NCBI GenBank assembly: GCA_002372325.1
Contig: DFFT01000161.1
Coordinates: forward strand, 1 to 52,205
Direction: 5' to 3'
Source: Succinivibrionaceae bacterium UBA3769
Lineage (GTDB): Bacteria > Pseudomonadota > Gammaproteobacteria > Enterobacterales > Succinivibrionaceae
DNA length: 52,205 nt
Position 1 is the first letter of the stretch; each line of letters begins with the position of its first letter. The notes beneath the pieces are model-generated. The model saw nothing but the letters and a program-made list of their open reading frames with translations, was not told the origin of the DNA and did not search any database. Below are positions 40,969-49,073 of this stretch, one piece after another. The position numbers and the translations under genes were made by a program.

Positions 40969-41796
40969 TCAGATTTCAACCATGCCGCTGAATACAAAAT
41001 TTACCCGGGCGGTGAGAGAAACGGAGCCGTCATTGTTCCGGCGCACCTCCTCGGTTCCTGACCTTGAAACAATCTTTACGGGAGAGTCCAGAATATCATG
41101 CATGAAACCGGCAACAGCGCTTACTGCAGCTCCGGTTCCGGAGGACGGGCATTCCCCCTTTTCCTGACGATAGCTCCTTAGCGACAATTCATGCCTGTTT
41201 ATCACTTCCATGAAATCAACCTGGGGAGCCCCGGAAAAGCGATCCAAGGCTGCCAGATCCTGCCCCATGCCCGCGGCATCCGCCTTTTCCAAATCACAGG
41301 ATTCCACTATCACATGAGCATCCGGAAATCCGATCACCGACACGAGAACCCCTTTCTTGCCGTACTCCAGAATGTAGGTCTTTTCCTGCTTCTTGGTTTT
41401 AAAGCCCAAACGGAAGGGATCGAAAACCGGCAGTCCCAGATTTGCGGAAATCTCATTTTCGTCAGAGACATCAAGAGTCATCAGGCCGCCGTTATACCCG
41501 GCCCTGATGCAGGAACGGTTTATGAGCCGGCGGTCTCTGACAAAACGCCCCATGGCAAGAGAGGCATGGCCGCTCAGGGGTCGCTCCTGCCCGGAAGCTC
41601 CGAACACCCTGAAATAGAAATCAGTATCCGGATCATACGGGGGTTCCACCAGGGCAAATTCAGAAAACCCCACTCCGGTACAGCGCCGGGCCCATTTTGA
41701 GATCTTTTCAGGCACCGGGAAAATTTTTTCGGTTACGGCATCCATAACCATAAAATCCTGTCCCAGACACTCCATTTTTGAAAAATGGACAAGCAT
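40969..41796 (-). CDS. dapF: DapF-family protein lacking both catalytic cysteines
   Basis: The 275-residue protein clearly descends from diaminopimelate epimerase: FSKMECLGQDFMVMDAVTEKIF, GVGFSEFALVEPPYDPDTDFYFRVF and EKTYILEYGKKGVLVSV match E. coli DapF, and the lysA-dapF-xerC-yigB-uvrD position is the normal one. The active site is changed. E. coli QCGNG (C73) is replaced by L-S-G-H-A (S75), and ACGSGA (C217) by S-S-G-T-G-A (S219). Other substrate residues also differ: GLGNDF to CLGQDF, FNADGSE to FGASGQE, GNPH to FPDA, NIGFM to VDFM. Epimerase chemistry by the two-cysteine mechanism looks impossible. GHASLA resembles the PhzF branch of the fold. The frame is intact and GGAGAGG precedes the start. 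Confidence 0.85.
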   Translation of the reverse strand: MLVHFSKMECLGQDFMVMDAVTEKIFPVPEKISKWARRCTGVGFSEFALVEPPYDPDTDFYFRVFGASGQERPLSGHASLAMGRFVRDRRLINRSCIRAGYNGGLMTLDVSDENEISANLGLPVFDPFRLGFKTKKQEKTYILEYGKKGVLVSVIGFPDAHVIVESCDLEKADAAGMGQDLAALDRFSGAPQVDFMEVINRHELSLRSYRQEKGECPSSGTGAAVSAVAGFMHDILDSPVKIVSRSGTEEVRRNNDGSVSLTARVNFVFSGMVEI

Positions 41797-41867
41797 TGCC
41801 CTCTCCCTGTTCCCTGCGCCATCACCGCTCTCAGGCTTTTAGGTTCGCCGGCGGAACCTGACGGCTG

Positions 41868-43112
41868 TTAAAGCTCTTCCCCGCGCCAGAGATCTTCCGG
41901 AGATTCTCTTCTGCGGATTACCCGATGCTCTGTTCCCGATACCATAACCTCGCAGGGCCGCGTTCTGGAGTTGTAGTTTGACGACATGGAGAAGCCATAC
42001 GCCCCGGCTCCCTGCATCACCAGAAAATCTCCGGGCTTAACCCTGAGGCTTCTTTCCTTGCCCAGAAAATCTCCGGTTTCGCATACCGGTCCTACTACAT
42101 TGAATACCTTCTCCGGAATGCTTTCATCCGCTTCAGCCTCTTCGATTTTCATCCAGGCCTGATAAAGAGAAGGTCTGATCATATCATTCATGGCCGTATC
42201 GACAATGCAGAAATCCGTAAGTTCACCTTCCTTCAGATACTCGCAGCGAGACACCAGAATACCGGCATTGGCCACGAGAGATCTGCCAGGTTCGCAGATA
42301 AGGAGTAGTCCCAGCCCCTGAATTTTCTTTAAAATCGTTTCCATATAGGCTTTCCGGGAGGGCGGCACTTCATTGTTGTAAACGACGCCAAGGCCGCCGC
42401 CAACATCGATATGCTTAAGATTGATTCCCTCCTCTCTGAGCCTGTCAATGAGCCGGATCAAACGATCAATGGCATCCTCAAAGGGGGCCAGGCTGGTGAG
42501 CTGAGAGCCGATGTGGCAGTCTATGCCCGCAATCTCAAGACCGGGCAGATCCCGGGCTCTTTTGTAAAGACTGAAGGCTCTTTCCACCGGCACCCCGAAT
42601 TTGTTGGATTTAAGCCCGGTGGAAATGTAAGGATGGGTTCCGGCATCCACATCCGGATTCACTCTGACGGAAACCCGGGCGGTTTTGCCGGCGGCAGCGG
42701 CAATGCTGCTTATCCGTTCCATTTCCGCCTCTGATTCCACATTGAAGGAGAGAATCCCCGCATCCAGAGCAAAGGTTATCTCCTTTTCTGTTTTGGCTAC
42801 GCCCGAATACACCACCTTGGCAGTATCTCCGCCGGCCTTAAGCACCCGGGCCAGTTCGCCTCCTGACACAATATCAAATCCGGCTCCCAGGGAAGCCATA
42901 AGCCTGAGCACGGAAAGATTACTGTTGGCCTTTACGGCATAGCAGATCAGGTGCGGAAAATCCCCGGCGCTTTTATCAAATTCGCTGAAGTGGTCTCTCA
43001 GCGCCTTTTCTGAATAAATATACAGGGGGGTGCCATACTGCAAGGCCAGAGAAGATACTGAAACTCCTTCAGCCATCATTGAGCCTTTTTCATTGCGTTC
43101 AAAAGTTTCCAT
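41868..43112 (-). CDS. lysA: Diaminopimelate decarboxylase
   Basis: LysA converts meso-diaminopimelate to L-lysine using PLP. The 414-residue protein has the PLP lysine in CYAVKANSNLSVL, the HIGSQ block, glycine-rich phosphate site IDVGGGLGV, ICEPGRSLVANAG, the dimer-site cysteine in VCETGDFLG, and GAYGFSMSSNYNSR. AGAGGT lies 8 bases before the ATG. It lies directly upstream of the altered dapF (71-base gap), so the enzyme that would use the epimerase product is intact. Confidence 0.95.
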   Translation of the reverse strand: METFERNEKGSMMAEGVSVSSLALQYGTPLYIYSEKALRDHFSEFDKSAGDFPHLICYAVKANSNLSVLRLMASLGAGFDIVSGGELARVLKAGGDTAKVVYSGVAKTEKEITFALDAGILSFNVESEAEMERISSIAAAAGKTARVSVRVNPDVDAGTHPYISTGLKSNKFGVPVERAFSLYKRARDLPGLEIAGIDCHIGSQLTSLAPFEDAIDRLIRLIDRLREEGINLKHIDVGGGLGVVYNNEVPPSRKAYMETILKKIQGLGLLLICEPGRSLVANAGILVSRCEYLKEGELTDFCIVDTAMNDMIRPSLYQAWMKIEEAEADESIPEKVFNVVGPVCETGDFLGKERSLRVKPGDFLVMQGAGAYGFSMSSNYNSRTRPCEVMVSGTEHRVIRRRESPEDLWRGEEL

Positions 43113-43265
43113 GTCAAATACCTCTTTTTAGGAATAACGCCCAGCGCGCGGGGATTCATTTTAGCAGCTAACAGGCGGATATCATCAGATATTTGCAAAA
43201 TCCGGACGCTCCCCTGCAAGGATCCGACTCACAAGAACCGGAAAAGAACAGAAAAGAAAAAACAG

Positions 43266-43466
43266 CTACTCCCTGTCCGTTTCCGGAGTTTCTTCTGCCG
43301 GCGCCGCAGAAGAAGCCTGATTCAAAGAATAATCTTCTGACAAAGCCCCGGACTCAGCAGTCTTTTCATCGCTGCTCTCCTCAGGAAGGTACAGCCCCCC
43401 CTTAAGTCCGCATCCTGAAAGCAGCGACATCAATATCAGCGCGATAAAAAACTGTCTCTTAATCAC
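43266..43466 (-). CDS. lptM: LPS-assembly lipoprotein LptM (YifL)
   Basis: LptM is a small outer-membrane lipoprotein that stabilises the LptD-LptE LPS translocon. The 66-residue protein has a signal peptide, a canonical lipobox L-S-G-C at C19, and the family hallmark CGLKGGLYLP right after it. The tail is acidic and low-complexity. It starts with GTG at 43466, with GGGGG upstream. It lies between cyaA and lysA as in E. coli, where cyaY is also adjacent; cyaY is not seen here. Confidence 0.9.
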   Translation of the reverse strand: MIKRQFFIALILMSLLSGCGLKGGLYLPEESSDEKTAESGALSEDYSLNQASSAAPAEETPETDRE

Positions 43467-43513
43467 CGAAACCCCCGTCTCTTTATGGAAAATTCATGAG
43501 TCCTGCAAGGATG

Positions 43514-45964
43514 CTACGGCACCGCCAGAGGTACGATGCTCGATCCGTCGCCGGAAACGCGATAGTACTGCGGCAGATTGAAATACTGCCGGCATCTCAC
43601 ATATCTGTTGCTTTCATTGTCCAAAAGCTTGGCATAGTGCCGATTGATATCCAGCACCAGTTCTCTGATGTTTCCGGTAAACCTCCGATAAACCTTTATC
43701 CGGCGCTCGGTGTCAGAATTAAAGATATCCCAGACTCCCGGCGCCACCTCCTGAAAGAAGAACTGCTGAAGTCCCGTGGTAGCGCTGTTAAGCACCGCTT
43801 CCGGCACATCCTGAGGATCCTGAGGTATTTCGTTGTCCCCCAGTGTCACCGAAAGTCCCTGGTAATTACAGGAAATAACATAGTCATTTCCGGAAATATT
43901 AACCTTAAAAAAGCCCTTTTGCGGATTGTTTATGCAGCTTCTGATTTTTTCCAGAACATCCAGCATACCGGCCCGGATATAAACCTCCAGAGCCTTGCCG
44001 TACTGAAAAAACACCAAAGACCGCAGAGAATGCTCCTTTCTGTGAAAAAATCTGCCGACATCCTTCACAAAGTCGGTAATGCAGTGATTGGTATCAGTTT
44101 CGGAATAGCTGTTTACAAAAAACTGATTCCAGGAGGTTCTCAGCACCATAATCACCGAACCGATAAGGGAGATTCTTTTGCTGCCGACTGAAAATATATT
44201 GGTGGCATTAATGTTTTCATCCCCGTTCTTCAAAAGCTCCCCGGCGGGATCTCTTTCCAGATTTACAAAAACCGCCACATCTCTGACCATTTCCGGGTTG
44301 AGCAGATCCTCATTGGTAATCTTGCCGGAAATTTCCGGAAAAGCCCGGGAAAGATCACTCGTAAACTGACGAATTCTGGGGCCGGTAAGAATCTGGTTCC
44401 GGGTATGAACGCTGATAGAGGTCTTTTCAGATATCATTCCGTTGACCCAGCATTCAACTATGGCCGATCCCAGATCCGGAAAAAATGCCAAAGGCTTCTT
44501 CTGGCTGATAATCACCCGATCCATCCGACTCTGGGCGTAGACATACCAGCCGTTGCGGCACACTCCGGAAGCCCCCGACTCCACAAAGGTGATGCCGCTC
44601 TCAGCAGCAATCTGACCGATATTAAGGTTGTAGATCTTTATTTTTCCCGGAGAAGTATCAAAGGCGGTGTAAAGCTTGCGGCTGAGCACCCGAATGTCTC
44701 TGAATCGGATGGAATCCTTGATATTGTTCCGAATGCCGAAATTTAAAAGAGCCTTGTAGCTTTGCATCATGCTGTCAAATAGGATGCCGTACACCCGGCG
44801 CACCTCGTTGATATGCCAGCGAAATCTTTCATCGATAAAGCTGAGCTCCCGGTCAGACCAGTTCCACTCCTTCAGAAGGCGGTAAAACAGTTTTTTGCGT
44901 TCCGCCCGAATGTCAGAGTCCGCCATTGCCTTCATTCCGGCGGAGATCTTGAAATAAAAGCAGAGCTTTAACAGATATTCCCGCTGCGGATCCTGCTGTT
45001 TTTCCAGATAATTGGCGATTTTCAGATAACAGCAGTAATAAGAATCCATCTCCGGAACATAGCTGTCATTTTTCTGAATGGTATCCCGTATAAGAATGGA
45101 CAGGAGCTCCGTATCGGGATATTCGGCGCTGTAAACCTCCATCAGCATGATTTTAAGCGCTGCCTTGAAGGGATAATCTATGCCCTTGTACAGAAGCCAG
45201 AGAGCGGAACCGTAATACTCGTCCACCGGAATCTTTCCCACGCTCCCCAAATCCAGCCATTCTTCCCTTTTGATAATCTTCTTCCGGAAAAGCCCCTCGA
45301 TATACTGACTGTAATTCTTTTCATATTCGCGGGGAACCAGCATCCAAACAAGCTTCTGCCCGCCGAGATAGATGGAACTGCGATAAAACTCATCCAGAAG
45401 AAAAAGCTTCTGGGCGCTGCCGCAGCTTTCCTCGTCCGTGCGCTGATCGTTCTGGGGATTGGTAAACTGATCCTCCTTGACTATAAAAAGATTGATCTCC
45501 ACCCCGCGATCTTCCGCCTTTTGCCGGATTACCTCGCATTTCTTTTCCAGAAGAGCGATTTTTTCAGCGCTCATGTGCCTGGAAACACAGACCCAGTAGT
45601 CAATATCTGATTTCGGTCCCTGACCGATGGAGGAGGTGCTGCCCATGCAGTAAAGGGCCAGGATGGATTCATCGCGGGAAATAATGGAATAGTAGCCGGC
45701 GCTGCCGCTTAAGGAAGAAATATAAGCCTGCTGTTCCGGGGTCAGCTCAAAATTGCGGATGCCGTGAGGAACCTCCACGCCATCCGGAGAATCCTCAACA
45801 TAAGACGGAACCGCCAGGTGATTATAATGCAAAAAAACCGGAACAAGATTAAAGATTTCCTGAGCCTCGGGATTCATCATGGAAAGAGCGCGGGCAATTC
45901 TTGCCCGGTTGTTTTCCAGATAGCGCTGTTCATATATCTTGGTACGGGAATAATCAAAATCCAT
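43514..45964 (-). CDS. cyaA: Class I adenylate cyclase
   Basis: CyaA makes cAMP for CRP-dependent regulation. The 816-residue protein (E. coli 848) has the N-terminal nucleotidyltransferase-like catalytic domain with LALYCMGSTSSIGQGPKSDIDYWVCV (the GS and DxD residues) and the C-terminal glucose-responsive regulatory domain. The ribosome-binding site before ATG 45964 is poor; low translation of cyaA is also typical of E. coli. It is 64 bases downstream of hemY on the same strand and probably belongs to the hemX-hemY message. No full CRP palindrome was found upstream. Confidence 0.95.
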   Translation of the reverse strand: MDFDYSRTKIYEQRYLENNRARIARALSMMNPEAQEIFNLVPVFLHYNHLAVPSYVEDSPDGVEVPHGIRNFELTPEQQAYISSLSGSAGYYSIISRDESILALYCMGSTSSIGQGPKSDIDYWVCVSRHMSAEKIALLEKKCEVIRQKAEDRGVEINLFIVKEDQFTNPQNDQRTDEESCGSAQKLFLLDEFYRSSIYLGGQKLVWMLVPREYEKNYSQYIEGLFRKKIIKREEWLDLGSVGKIPVDEYYGSALWLLYKGIDYPFKAALKIMLMEVYSAEYPDTELLSILIRDTIQKNDSYVPEMDSYYCCYLKIANYLEKQQDPQREYLLKLCFYFKISAGMKAMADSDIRAERKKLFYRLLKEWNWSDRELSFIDERFRWHINEVRRVYGILFDSMMQSYKALLNFGIRNNIKDSIRFRDIRVLSRKLYTAFDTSPGKIKIYNLNIGQIAAESGITFVESGASGVCRNGWYVYAQSRMDRVIISQKKPLAFFPDLGSAIVECWVNGMISEKTSISVHTRNQILTGPRIRQFTSDLSRAFPEISGKITNEDLLNPEMVRDVAVFVNLERDPAGELLKNGDENINATNIFSVGSKRISLIGSVIMVLRTSWNQFFVNSYSETDTNHCITDFVKDVGRFFHRKEHSLRSLVFFQYGKALEVYIRAGMLDVLEKIRSCINNPQKGFFKVNISGNDYVISCNYQGLSVTLGDNEIPQDPQDVPEAVLNSATTGLQQFFFQEVAPGVWDIFNSDTERRIKVYRRFTGNIRELVLDINRHYAKLLDNESNRYVRCRQYFNLPQYYRVSGDGSSIVPLAVP

Positions 45965-46028
45965 ATCAGCCGCAGGTGCAAAAATTCAGATTAAAAGCCT
46001 TTGTCAGAAATATCAGCAATCACAAAAA

Positions 46029-47201
46029 TCACGCCGGATAATTAAGCTTTACTGCCTCCTGATAAAATAAAGCCGCCTGTTCCGGATGGCCCGATTTCAA
46101 AAGACACTGGCCGAGCTTAATATAGTAAAGCGGCCGGGGCTGCTCCCTGACCAGCACTTCAAACATTTCCCGGGCTTCCCTGATTTCATCAAGAAAAAGA
46201 TGCATATTTGCCCGGGCCGCCAGCATGGCAAAGGATGTTCCCTCGCTGTCAAGGCTGTTTAAAAGATCCAGAACACTCCGGTCGCCGATATTCCAGGCGG
46301 CAATTCCTGCAAAAGCCTGCTCCCTCCTCTCCGGATCCTTCAGCAGTCTGCTCACCAGCTTATAGGCCCGATCGGATTCTCCCAGGGCAAAAAGCCTTTC
46401 GCCGAATGCTAAAATCACCTCCTGCCGTCCGGAAATATCCCGGGGCAGATCCTTCTGCATCTGCCGCAGCACCGAAACATCCTTAAGGCAGCCAATCTCC
46501 TTAACAATGCGGCTGGTAATGAAGCGGTAAAAATTGCCGTCATTCAAAAGGCCTTCCCGGACGAAGCACTCGCGGTTATCTTCAATTTCCGCATATTTGT
46601 TCAGGGCGGCCAGCGCTTCAAAATATACCTTATTAACCAGATGATGATCTTTGTGATTGTTTCTCAGGGCTTCGGCAATACGGAGAGCGCTCAGCCACTC
46701 CTTTCGGGACAGACATTCCTGCGCCTTGAACAGACAGACCGCAAAGGCATCCTCAGCATCAGCGCTGTTCACAAGATCATGCCCCCGGGCTGCCCGATCC
46801 GGATCGCCGCTCCTGTACCCTCCGGCAATGGCCAGCAGTCTTGAAATTTCCGGCACGGTTGACCACTTCAGCGATTTTTCCGCAGAGTCCTGAGCCTGAC
46901 AATAATCCCCGGTGAGATAGGCTCTTACCGCTTTTGCCAGCCGTCTGTCCGCCTTGCGAGTGCGGGAATCATTAAACCAGGACATAAGTCCGCCCTTCAC
47001 TCCCAGAAGCCAGCCCAGAAGCCCCAGAGCCAGATAAAACAGAAGCATGAACACCAGCAGAATGATAACACCTGCCGCCACGCTGGTTTCTATCACATAG
47101 GAGGCAATCTCAATATGCAAAAGCCCCTGATTGCCGGAAAGCATCGGCGCAAAGAAAAGCAAAGCAACTATCAGTGCCAGGATGGTAACAAACTTTATCA
47201 T
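46029..47201 (-). CDS. hemY: HemY, TPR-containing inner-membrane protein
   Basis: The 390-residue protein has two N-terminal membrane segments (about 3-22 and 38-66) and a cytoplasmic helical part of TPR repeats (LAKAVRAYLTGDYCQAQDSAEKSL; YYIKLGQCLLKSGHPEQAALFYQEAVKL). This matches HemY of the hemCDXY operon, which interacts with haem-synthesis enzymes; its exact role is not settled. GGGACG lies 5 bases before the ATG. It follows hemX by 29 bases. Confidence 0.92.
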   Translation of the reverse strand: MIKFVTILALIVALLFFAPMLSGNQGLLHIEIASYVIETSVAAGVIILLVFMLLFYLALGLLGWLLGVKGGLMSWFNDSRTRKADRRLAKAVRAYLTGDYCQAQDSAEKSLKWSTVPEISRLLAIAGGYRSGDPDRAARGHDLVNSADAEDAFAVCLFKAQECLSRKEWLSALRIAEALRNNHKDHHLVNKVYFEALAALNKYAEIEDNRECFVREGLLNDGNFYRFITSRIVKEIGCLKDVSVLRQMQKDLPRDISGRQEVILAFGERLFALGESDRAYKLVSRLLKDPERREQAFAGIAAWNIGDRSVLDLLNSLDSEGTSFAMLAARANMHLFLDEIREAREMFEVLVREQPRPLYYIKLGQCLLKSGHPEQAALFYQEAVKLNYPA

Positions 47202-47230
47202 GTACGTCCCTATATAATATCCGTCAGGTG

Positions 47231-48514
47231 TTACTGTTCTTTTCTTTCTGTCGTTTTCAGGTAACTGCGCATGGTAACCTGACTTTCAAGGTGCGTCGGC
47301 GGCGTTACATTTTCTACCGGAGCCAGGGAGGCCTTTATCTGCTCTCTGGTGTTTATCACCACCTTGTCCCCGTTGTCAAAATACCTTTTGATAAGGTAGT
47401 CAGCTCTTATGAGGCTCTTTTGAAAGAGCTTGAGATCCCCGCGGTAAAAGGCTGTCTGAGCCGTCAGGAGATAGCCTCTGATATTTTCCCGGAGGGCTGC
47501 TTCGCTGCTGACATCAATAAGCTCCGGATCCTCGGGCTGCTTTTTCCGGACAGTGATAAAGCTGTCCATAAACTGTCCCAGAGAGTTCATGAGATTCTGC
47601 CGCCATTCGGAAAAGTCTCCCGAAATATCTTTTTTCTCCTGAACGGAGCCTGAGGTTGATTTCAGGGATTTCAGCGGAAAAAGTCCCACATTGAATGAAA
47701 GCTCCTGCAGCCTGAGCAGCATGCCCTCCCGGTCAATCCTGGGCATATTCCCCAGAGTATTAATATCCTTGGCCAGAGATGCGCGGAGTTCCCGGGCCCG
47801 GGGATCGTCCAGCCCTCTTATCAGGTCATCGGCATTCTGAAGAAGAACTCTGGCAGTTACATAATCCTGATCGGCCAGCATCTTGCGATCGGCAATGTTA
47901 ATAAGAAATACCGCCTCGTAAAGCTGCCACAGTTCATCCGGCGCGGTATCTCCGGACTTATTCCGAAGCTCCCGCAAGGTCTGATTAATTCTCTCCTGCT
48001 CCCTCTTGAGACTGTTTACCTGTCCGTTCAGCCGGGACTCTGAGGATCTGATATCCGTCTGAAACTCGGTTTTAATACCGGAAGACATTCTGTTTATCAG
48101 GCTGCGGAGCTCCTGATTTTCAGCGCGGAGCTCGCTTACGGCGCTATCATAGTTTTTCGGGAGCGGACGCTTTGACAGATCTGAATTCTGCGACCATATC
48201 GCCCCGGAGATCAGAATTATCAAAAGTCCCAGTCCGCAGGAAATAATCACGCCCTTTTTCAGTCTTTTGACCGACTTCTCAAGCTCCTCCAGACGCTCCT
48301 GACTTTCCTGCCCGGCATAATCCTGAACAGGCTTATTTGCGGCTGAATTTCCGGCATTGCCGCCTGCCGCGTCCGGATTTTCAGCATTATCAGAAGTCCT
48401 GCCTTCCGCATCCCCGGGATCCGTAAAAGACTTTACTGCATCCGCATCCTGCAGCGAAGCAAGGGAATCCTCATTTTTCTGTTCATTTTCCATGATTTCG
48501 TTTTTATCTGACAT
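47231..48514 (-). CDS. hemX: HemX-like inner-membrane protein
   Basis: The 427-residue protein has an acidic, Asn/Ala-rich N-terminal region (1-75), one membrane segment (about 88-108), a periplasmic coiled coil (about 125-190), and a C-terminal helical domain with VFLINIADRKMLADQDYVTARVLLQNADDLI, the HemX signature. It is annotated in databases as a uroporphyrinogen-III methyltransferase, but the fold lacks that enzyme's domain. I start at 48514 because AAGG is too close to the ATG at 48523. In E. coli it follows hemC and hemD; neither is present here, and a terminator lies immediately upstream. Confidence 0.9.
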   Translation of the reverse strand: MSDKNEIMENEQKNEDSLASLQDADAVKSFTDPGDAEGRTSDNAENPDAAGGNAGNSAANKPVQDYAGQESQERLEELEKSVKRLKKGVIISCGLGLLIILISGAIWSQNSDLSKRPLPKNYDSAVSELRAENQELRSLINRMSSGIKTEFQTDIRSSESRLNGQVNSLKREQERINQTLRELRNKSGDTAPDELWQLYEAVFLINIADRKMLADQDYVTARVLLQNADDLIRGLDDPRARELRASLAKDINTLGNMPRIDREGMLLRLQELSFNVGLFPLKSLKSTSGSVQEKKDISGDFSEWRQNLMNSLGQFMDSFITVRKKQPEDPELIDVSSEAALRENIRGYLLTAQTAFYRGDLKLFQKSLIRADYLIKRYFDNGDKVVINTREQIKASLAPVENVTPPTHLESQVTMRSYLKTTERKEQ

Positions 48515-48570
48515 AGCGGGCATCTACCTTAAATTAATATGATCATTATAACAAAACATAGCAAAGCACC

Positions 48571-48600
48571 GCAAAAAAAGGCAGGTAACATCCTGCCTTC
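48571..48600 (-). terminator. Terminator of the ilvD-ilvA-secreted protein unit
   Basis: AAGGCAGG/CCTGCCTT (48592-48599 and 48578-48585) followed by TTTTTTTGC on the minus strand, upstream of hemX. Confidence 0.88.
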
Positions 48601-48647
48601 ATAATCCTGTTTTTTTCGGTTTTTGTCCGCTTTCCAACCGGCGTTTC

Positions 48648-49073
48648 CTACTGCTTTTTGGCGAGTTCCCTTTCCGCGATGGCAAGAAGCTCGGCGAGCT
48701 CTTCCCGAGGGGCCGCGCCGCAGAGAATGGTAACCTTATAATGATCACCGTTATCCGCTACCGCCAGAGCGCACCCCAGCGTTCCCGCAAATGAAAACTC
48801 CCAGCCCCGCACGGCCGGCAGAGGACGCAAATCCCCGCCGTGGAGAGAATCCATCAGGGCCTGCGCATAGGCCTTGGCCGCACTGAAATGCTTCTTGGCT
48901 TCCGCATCAACGGCTACCGTCAGAGATGCCCCGTCTCTGGCAAAACGGATCCTGTCCGGGAGCCGTTCCGTAAGCTTCCAGGTAGCTAAAGCATCCGCCC
49001 CTGCGGCAACCGTCTGAACTGCCAGAACCCCGCAGACAAACAAGGACGCCTTACGGATTAAGGAACTGGACAT
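48648..49073 (-). CDS. Secreted protein overlapping ilvA, unknown function
   Basis: A 141-residue protein I do not recognise. MSSSLIRKASLFVCGVLAVQTVAAGADA is a Sec signal peptide with likely cleavage near residue 25. The mature part of about 115 residues has alternating strand and helix pattern and one cysteine pair (GTLGCALA and VTILCGAAP). The start at 49073 overlaps the ilvA end by 23 bases, with CAGGA 9 bases upstream inside ilvA. It is therefore co-transcribed with ilvD-ilvA. No link to branched-chain amino acids is apparent. Confidence 0.75.
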   Translation of the reverse strand: MSSSLIRKASLFVCGVLAVQTVAAGADALATWKLTERLPDRIRFARDGASLTVAVDAEAKKHFSAAKAYAQALMDSLHGGDLRPLPAVRGWEFSFAGTLGCALAVADNGDHYKVTILCGAAPREELAELLAIAERELAKKQ

